This document shows positions 57,701 to 64,000 of a stretch of DNA of 64,000 nucleotides, in pieces; the first letter of the stretch is position 1, and every line of letters starts with the position of its first letter. Position numbers and translations under genes: made by a program. Below the pieces are notes generated by a model. The model was not told the origin of the DNA. It saw only the letters and a program-made list of their open reading frames with translations, and did no database searches. This stretch comes from Tolypeutes matacus (taxonomy: Eukaryota; Chordata; Mammalia; Cingulata; Chlamyphoridae): contig JAKSZT010054578.1 in the NCBI GenBank assembly GCA_026826555.1, positions 591,083 to 655,082 of the forward strand. The letters run 5' to 3'.

Positions 57701-57982
57701 CAGGTAGCATCCAGCTCTGCCTCGAGTCCACGGCCAGGCGTCCAGTGGAGAAGTTAGCCAGCTGCCCACACTCAGCAGCAGTGAGAGGGGGGCGCGGCTG
57801 TGCACCTAGCACCTGGGGCCTTGTGAGCGGGCCCACTGGCTGCCTGGGCAGCCTCTGGGCATGAAGGCTGCGTGGCCCCCAGGGAGGACACACCGCCAGT
57901 GACAAGTGCAGAGTGTGTCTGCACCTGTGACTGTAGAGGGAGACTGAGGAGTTGTTCTCACTTTCCCTTTCTCTCCGTGCAG
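54712..57982 (+). other. PDPK1 intron 10
   Basis: A 3.3 kb GC-rich intron, mostly unique. An old repeat relic lies at 55345-55540. Long stop-free frames at 56.3-57.6 kb (minus) have no recognised homology. Acceptor TTTCTCTCCGTGCAG. Confidence 0.8.
55345..55540. mobile_element. Old L1-tail-like relic
   Basis: TTTTTATTATGGGAAATGTG ... AGACTAGTATGATGAGCC resembles the end of an old L1-type repeat. It is degraded, and the family was not determined. Confidence 0.4.
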
Positions 57983-58200
57983 TACGACAATCTCCTGAGT
58001 CAGTTTGGCTGCATGCAAGTGTCGTCGTCCTCATCCTCCCATTCCCTGTCTGCCTCTGACCCCGGAGTGCCACAGAGGTCAGGCAGCAACATAGAACAGT
58101 ATATCCATGACCTGGACACTAATTCTTTCGAACTGGACTTACAGTTTTCCGAAGATGAGAAGAGGTTGTTATTGGAGAAGCAGGCCAGTGGAAACCCTTG
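57983..58200 (+). CDS. PDPK1: PDPK1 exon 11: linker with NES and phosphosites
   Basis: The 218-nt exon encodes human Y376-W448. It starts with Tyr376 and the nuclear-export segment LLSQFGCMQV, then a six-Ser run with Ser393 and Ser396, SASDPGVPQR, Ser410 (RSGSNIEQYIHD), and an acidic helix FSEDEKRLLLEKQASGNPW. Relative to human there are T to P and L to V changes in the Ser-rich linker, and S to T in DLDTNSFEL. The linker joins kinase and PH domains and carries reported regulatory phosphosites. Confidence 0.97.
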
Positions 58201-58776
58201 GTAAGAACTGATAGGTGTAAGCCACGCTCCATTTAGAATTGCAGCGAGAAACTGGGAGAAGGTGCAACACGGTACGTGGGAGGAGAGCTGCAAGCAGGGT
58301 TGTGGCCTTTGGTACTGCTTCCTGCAAAGGAGGATTCGGGACAGCAGCTGGAAGTGGGTGTCTCTTAGGCATCGGGTGCAGTGGGGTTGAGGGTTTGTGA
58401 CCCTTGGGGCCCCAGCTCTGGTGAACAAGGCCGTTGGCGACCCCTCGCTCTGCCCGGCACCTGGCATTCCATGGCAGATGTGGCTTCACCTCATCCCTGA
58501 ATGCAGATGTGTACAGTGTTTGTTTGCTCTTATAAACGTGTCTTGGCACATAGCTTTGCCCATGTGTCTGCTGCTTTTTTTTTTTTTAAGTTGGAGTGCT
58601 TGGTGTGGTACCCAATGGAGCCGGCTGTTGATTGGTATCAGAAATGCCTGAGAAGCCACAATTCCCAACATTCTCTTGCCTGCCCCTGAGTGTTTGCTAC
58701 ACTAAAAATGAGCTCAGGTTAATAGCATTTTTATTATCGTGGAGGTCAACATCTTGTGTGTCCACTGGCCACTTGT

Positions 58777-58855
58777 ATTTTTTTTTAGGAGGTAACAGGA
58801 ATTGAACCTGGTAAATGGGAAGCAGGAGCTCAACCACTGAGCTACATCCGCTCCC
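58777..58855 (-). mobile_element. Short DAS SINE
   Basis: Minus strand: AGGAGGTAACAGGAATTGAA, AAATGGGAAGCAGGAGCTC, GAGCTACATCCGCTCCC. The B-box side has lost several bases. Confidence 0.85.
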
Positions 58856-59097
58856 TGTACTTATTTTTTGAGGTACTTTGTGTACTTCGACTGTTTTCCG
58901 TTTTGTTTGTTTTACATCTTTTGAAAGTCGCTTCTGAAGAGCTGTATCGATTTTTCTCCTTTGTTGTACGTTTTGCAAATGTTTTTCTTCAGTTTGGTCT
59001 ATTCTCACAGGCTTTTGTGTGAAAGTTGCAAATTCTTACAAAGTCCAGCCTGTCTGTTCTGTGCCACGCACCTTGGTCATGTCGAGAAGGGCTTCTC

Positions 59098-59280
59098 TGG
59101 GAAGCGGCTGTGGCTCAATCAGTAGGGCTCCCGTTTACCATATGGGAGGCCCCGGGTTCGGTTCCCGGGGCCTCCTGGTGAGGGCAAGCCCGCCCGCACG
59201 GCGTGGTTAGCTGACCCAGCGAGCACAAACAGCAAGGGGGGGATAAATGAATAAATAAATAAAATCTTTAAAAAAAAAAA
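59098..59280 (+). mobile_element. DAS-III-like SINE, full length, recent
   Basis: Plus strand and complete: GGGAAGCGGCTGTGGCTCAA head, box B GGGTTCGGTTCCC, GC-rich body, AATAAATAAATAAAATC tail, A-run. The perfect 14-bp duplication GAGAAGGGCTTCTC (59084-59097, 59281-59294) flanks it. It is the best type copy in the window. Confidence 0.97.
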
Positions 59281-60224
59281 GAGAAGGGCTTCTCCACACC
59301 AATGCTTTCCTTCAAGCATTTTTACGCTTTTGGTACTTTGCATGGGCAGAGAGCTGCCCACGGCAGGGCGCGAAGTGTTCTGGGATGGGTTTTGGATGGA
59401 AGGGTGCGTGGAGATGGAAGAAGGCCGGAGGATCCGAAGCCTTGGTCAGACTAGAGAGTGGGCTCAAGGATTTGGGGGCTGCTGTGCGGAGGAATATGCT
59501 TCCCCGGTAAGGGACCAGCTGTGTGGGCACAGGGGTCCACAGCGTGTAGATATAGCTAAGATTTTGCACAATTAGAGGTTATTGTCTCTAAAAAAAAAAA
59601 AAAGTGAGTATAGATTGGCCCAATGAAATCATCTACCATTCTAGGGTGGTTAAACTTGTCCTTTATGGCAATAGTTCCTAAGTTGGTGTTACTAGGGATT
59701 TTTAGATATTTTGAGCAGGAGAAAAAAGGTCTTTTGATTTGAAAAATGCTGGGCCAAATGCACTGTCCAGGTCTGTGGGGGGCAGGGGCCATGCAGAGAG
59801 CTTCCCCCTCCTGTGGGATGAGGTCCCTAAGAAGGGCCAGCTGGGTCTTCTCTGGGGGCTTGGCCAGGACCCCTTTCTCACAGAGCACAGCGAGAAGTGC
59901 CAGTTTTAGGTACACTCGCCTGGGTGAGTTTTAGCTCTTTTCACCAAAGGACTCCCCAGACAGCTTGGGAATCTCTCCACCCAGCAGTGTTTTCAGAGGG
60001 CCCTCGGTGGGCCCAGGCGCTTCTACCTGCTGTGCTGGGCAGGACAGTGAGAGCACCTGGCAGCAAGCCAAGGTGTGCAGCCTCGCACCTGCCTTCTCTT
60101 GATTCAGATTCTCTTTCCTTTTTCTCCAGAGTCTAGGCCCATTTTGGAAGCTGAGGACTGCAGAAAGCATGAGGGATCTGTTATTTGACCAGTGGGATAG
60201 GGTTATGTTTTTCAGAACAGTGAT

Positions 60225-60475
60225 TGCCAGTGTATGATCCACAGACCCCTTTCAGGGAGTCTACGAGGGCAAAACAAATTTTGTAATAATACTGTGATGA
60301 TATTTGCTTTTTTCACTCTTATTTTTTCATGAGTGTGCAGTGGAGTTTTTCAGAGGCAACGTGCTATAAAATGACATTATCACTCTGACAGCTAATGGAC
60401 TAGGTTTGTGTCCTTGTGTTTTCTAGAATCTTCTAAAGTAGTACATTTTAGAGATTAATTTTAAGAGATTAAATT
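60225..60475. mobile_element. Ancient transposon relic
   Basis: CCACAGACCCCTTTCAGGGAG ... CTTTTTTCACTCTTATTTTT ... CTAATGGACTAGGTTTGTGT is a pattern common in mammalian genomes and probably a DNA-transposon fossil. The family was not determined. Confidence 0.45.
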
Positions 60476-60479
60476 CCAA

Positions 60480-61490
60480 GAGCCTGTTTTGCAGAAATGT
60501 CCTCAAATTAATATGGAATTGCATGGGGCCCCAAATAGCCAAAAACATCTTGAAAAAGAACAACAAAGTTGGAGGTCTTGCATTTCCTAATTTCAAAACT
60601 TACTACAGCATTACAGTAATCAAAGCAATGTGGTACTGGCATAAGGACAGACATACAGGCCAGTGGAATAGAATTGAGAGTCCAGAAATAAATACACATG
60701 TCTATGGACTATTGATTTTCAACAAGGGGGCCAAGTCCATTCAATGGAAAAGAATAGTCTCTTCAACAAATGGTGCTGGGCAAACTGGATATCCACATGG
60801 AAAAGAATGAAGCTGGACTCCAACCTCACCCCTGATATAAAAAGGAACTTAACTTGGATCAACGATGCAATTTGCTAGGATAGCCATTAAAAAAAAAAAT
60901 AAGAGTGGGCAAGGATGTGGGGAAATTGGAATCCTCATGCATTGCTGGTGGGAGTGCAAGGTGCTGTAGAACACAGTTTCCTCAAGAGGTTCAACACAGA
61001 ATTAGCAAATGACCTGCAAGTCCCACTTCTAAGTTTATATTCCGAAGAATTTAAAGCAGGGACTTCGACTAGCATCGTTCACAGTAGCCAAAAGGTGGAG
61101 GCAGCCCAGGTGTCCATTATCAGGTGAATGGCTCGACAAAATGTGGCATATCCAGACCATGGAATAGTATTCAGCCACGGAAAGGAACGAATACTGATAC
61201 ATGCGACATTGATGAACCTTGAAAACATTGTGCCAGTGGAAATAAGCGAGACCCAGACATGAGTCCACATTGAGACTTTCTGTCTCTAAGAATTTGCTCG
61301 TTCTAAATATTTCTTATGAGAAATACCTGTTTTGGGTGATTAAAAAGTTCTGGTAAAGGATAGTGGAGGTGGTAACAAAACATTGTAAATGTAATTAATG
61401 TCACTGAATTATACACTTAAAAATGGTTAAATAGCAAATTTTATATAAATTTTTATATTTATGGCACTACAATAAATTTTTCAAAAACTT
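60480..61490 (+). mobile_element. L1 ORF2 fragment, plus strand
   Basis: At 60523-60810 the plus strand reads an L1 ORF2 C-terminal-region segment (GGLAFPNFKTYY, AMWYWHKDRHTGQWNRIE). The last part of ORF2 and the 3' UTR (60900-61490) follow, with a deletion near 60880. Frames are broken. Confidence 0.88.
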
Positions 61491-63774
61491 AAAATTTTAT
61501 TTGAAACTGTTATTTTGAATTTAATAATAATTGGTTCTCAAGTAAAATTATTTAATATATTTCTCATGTTTAAGTAGGGGCCATTGACGTTAAAAGAGAG
61601 AACAGTTTCTTTCTCAATCCCCATTGCATGATCTAAGTCTAATGAGGATGAAAAGAAGAAATGGACATATCAGAGCGTCTTCTGACTGGTAGAAGAAAGG
61701 AATCAACTCCAACAAACTGGGAGAAACTGTAAACATGACACACAAATAGGATGAAAGTTATCTTTGCCTTGGCTTTTTAGGTGTTAGAACTTCGCCTTAT
61801 TGTGTGTTATAAACAGAACATTTTCACATAGTTATATGATGCCAGCAAAGTTGCAGTATCATGTTGAGACTAACCATTCAGAGTTTTCAAGATTTTAAAT
61901 ATAGATATGATAGCTCTTTAGAAGCCAAAGTTTTTTAAAGCTTTTCAGACTAGATATTAAAATGCCACTGAGGCTTCTTACATGTAAACTACTCCTTTAA
62001 GAGGCTGGAGAAGTGCCTGCAGTAGTTGAGAGATGAAAGGCCTCAGACGACGAACACACTGGGTCTACCCCCACTGCCCTTCCAATGATATGGTGACTCG
62101 GAGAGTTCTTCGGCTGCAGATCTGGAAAGTGAGCTAAGAGCTCTTCTGCCAAATTGTACTTTTGCCCTGCAAATGGATGGGTGCACAGACGTGAGTGGAC
62201 ATGATTTTTTTTTTTTTTTTTAACCTAAATGTGTGGCAGTGAGCACAGATGGTGGTCAAACAATCCCAGTGTTAGTTGTGAGTGGAGCCAGCACCTGTTC
62301 CTGCAACGCCGTTTTTACTGGAAAGCACTGCTGACAGACATGCCATGGTAATTTGGACTTGGGTATTTGGCAGATATTTTCTTTAAAATGATCAGAATGA
62401 GCCTGTGACTTCAAGGAACAACTAACTGCAAGTGTATGTTATCAATGACAATATTGAAACTCTCGAGTGAAAATTAGAATTTTGGAAAACTCTGCCACTG
62501 TGAGCTTGACATCTTCCTGATGCTTAAAGACTTTTCTGAGGACACAGGTGGTCATGTCAGTGAATTAATTTATTGATGCTGTAGAATGAAATGTGTCCAC
62601 ATTTGGGAGGTCTCTGTAACGCAGCAAGCCAGTATTTTCCAGATGACCAATGTAGGGCATCATAAAATCATGCACGGGTAAAAAAGCCATTCACAGTACA
62701 AGGGGGACTGATGGGTTTTTAAGGTCACAGAGTATGAGAAAGTCATTGTCTTCTTTAATTTTAAGTCTTGGATTTTGTTTCTTGTTTTAAATAGCTCTCA
62801 GAGAATATTACATTTTCCTTCTTGCTGGTTACAGCATGTTTCTTGTTAAAATTCCTCTTGGTTATTTTCACAATTCACATTAGCATTCTAAGCAAAATCA
62901 GGGCAGGTCCAGCGAGCTCTATGACTGGGCCTTGGTCTGGTTAGGGCAGATCAAACTGGGGGGCCAGAGGAGTTTTGGGGGGTGAAGGTCAGAATTGCAG
63001 CCAGTCTATCCACAAGAGCCCTTGGTCCTGTGAGCTCAGAAAGCAGCTGTATGTGCTAATATACTTACACGCTCAGAGAAAGAATACTTTTTTTTCCACT
63101 CTGACAATTGTCTTGTGCCTTTTTCAACTATAAAACATAATTTCTGTCGTAGAAACTCAGATCAGGAATTTCAATAAAATCAAACAGAACATAAACCCAG
63201 TGCCTGTTAGCTTTTACCAAGAGAGTTAAACTGCAGACATTAAAGCAACAACTTTTGAAATCCTAGGAATCAAAGCGACATATACTTGCTAACTGGAAAA
63301 TAAACTAATGTATATTAAACCACAAGTCCTGCCTTATTTGGACATTGGTCTTGTTCCTGTGGCAGAACTACCTTTAAATCAGGTGTTCTCAAGCCAGGCC
63401 CGACTTGGTCCTCCAGCGCGGGGCCAGCAGCAGAGCGTGTGCACAGCGTGCTCGGTCCTGCAGCCCCGCTCCCCGCCTGAGCTCTGGGGCATGGGCGCCA
63501 CCAAGTGGGGCCGGATGAGAGCCGGTATTTCTGGCATCCAGAGGTTCTAGTCCAGATACGGATTAAAAACCCCATAAAATGGATGCTTACCTGATACATT
63601 TTGAGTTTTCTCATGTTACTAAAACAAGATTAGCTCTGTGGAGGGGGAACCCTGATTCACGCCAATTTCAATTTCTGATGGCAAATGTCATCAGAAGTCT
63701 GTTTTGAAGGGAGAAGTTTGGAGAATTTCTTTTTGTTGCTCTCATCTGAGTGTCTCATTTTCTTCTTTTTCTAG

Positions 63775-63832
63775 GCACCAATTTGTAGAAAATAATTTAA
63801 TACTAAAAATGGGCCCAGTGGATAAACGAAAG
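63775..63832 (+). CDS. PDPK1: PDPK1 exon 12: start of PH domain
   Basis: The 58-nt exon encodes human W448-K467: (W)HQFVENNLILKMGPVDKRK. It begins the C-terminal PH domain and contains Lys465, a PIP3-contacting residue. Donor GTGAGT. The rest of the PH domain lies beyond the window. Confidence 0.96.
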
Positions 63833-64000
63833 GTGAGTCAGACAGTTGCTGCTCCTCCCAAGGGCACTGCCCCTCCCCCTTCCAGCGCAGCCTTCCTCTC
63901 GGCCCACTCTTTAGTGATCATCCCCACATTTAGTAGCTAGACAAGATTAGGACTTCCAGGGGAAGCAGCCCATCCACAGTCACACAGGGGGGCAGGAGCA
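63833..64000 (+). other. PDPK1 intron 12, first 168 bp
   Basis: Begins GTGAGT. Nothing else was recognised before the window ends. Confidence 0.8.

Larger units (their letters stand above)
58201..63774 (+). other. PDPK1 intron 11
   Basis: A 5.6 kb intron with two DAS SINEs, an L1 fragment and a transposon relic. The remainder (58201-58776, 59295-60224, 61490-63774) is unique with nothing recognised. Acceptor TTTTCTTCTTTTTCTAG. Confidence 0.85.

Noticed and set aside
59098..59200. tRNA gene
   Set aside because: The head resembles a tRNA with A and B boxes, but it is followed by a SINE body, an A-rich tail and a target duplication, and the same unit recurs many times.

Overview
This window is mammalian nuclear DNA. 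It carries the central part of one host gene, PDPK1 (3-phosphoinositide-dependent protein kinase 1, PDK1), on the + strand. Eleven consecutive coding exons, numbered 2-12 as in human PDPK1, can be placed to the base from reading frame and splice sites. They cover residues equivalent to human 9-467: the N-terminal tail, the whole kinase domain, the linker, and the first residues of the PH domain. Exon 1 lies upstream of the window and the remaining PH-domain exons lie downstream. The organism is most likely a xenarthran, probably the nine-banded armadillo. The evidence is more than two dozen tRNA-derived SINEs of the DAS type (heads related to GGATGTAGCTCAGTGGTTGAG, or to GCTGTGGCTCAATCAGTAGGG followed by a GC-rich body and an AATAAATAAAATC tail), a family known from Xenarthra.

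Layout. 1-7892 is intron 1 (partial), mostly a minus-strand L1 broken by nested L1 tails and DAS SINEs. Exon 2 is at 7893-8159. Intron 2 holds a minus-strand L1 5' end. Exons 3 and 4 lie at 12.4-12.8 kb. Intron 4 (12786-18850) is mainly unique sequence and has clear minor-spliceosome (U12-type) splice signals. Exons 5 and 6 lie at 18.9 and 23.8 kb, with a plus-strand HAL1/L1-like element between them. Intron 6 (23866-50600) is 26.7 kb and repeat-dense. It holds L1 copies in both orientations, a near-complete but decayed ERV-L type endogenous retrovirus on the minus strand (34641-41891), a COX7C retrocopy inserted in that provirus, and a long TMEM263 retrocopy (about 44168-48445) inserted in another L1. 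Exons 7-11 lie at 50.6-58.2 kb and exon 12 at 63775-63832.

Function. PDK1 phosphorylates the activation loop of AGC kinases (AKT, S6K, SGK, PKC, RSK). All core catalytic motifs and the activation-loop Ser (human S241) are intact, so the host gene looks functional. The provirus, the L1s and both retrocopies are disrupted.

I found no new biological system. The points most worth checking are the U12-type intron 4, the 128-bp identical sequences flanking a 400-N assembly gap inside the provirus, the nested retrocopies with readable target-site duplications, a Tyr9-to-Cys change at a reported PDK1 phosphosite, and an unexplained 32-bp exact repeat in intron 4.
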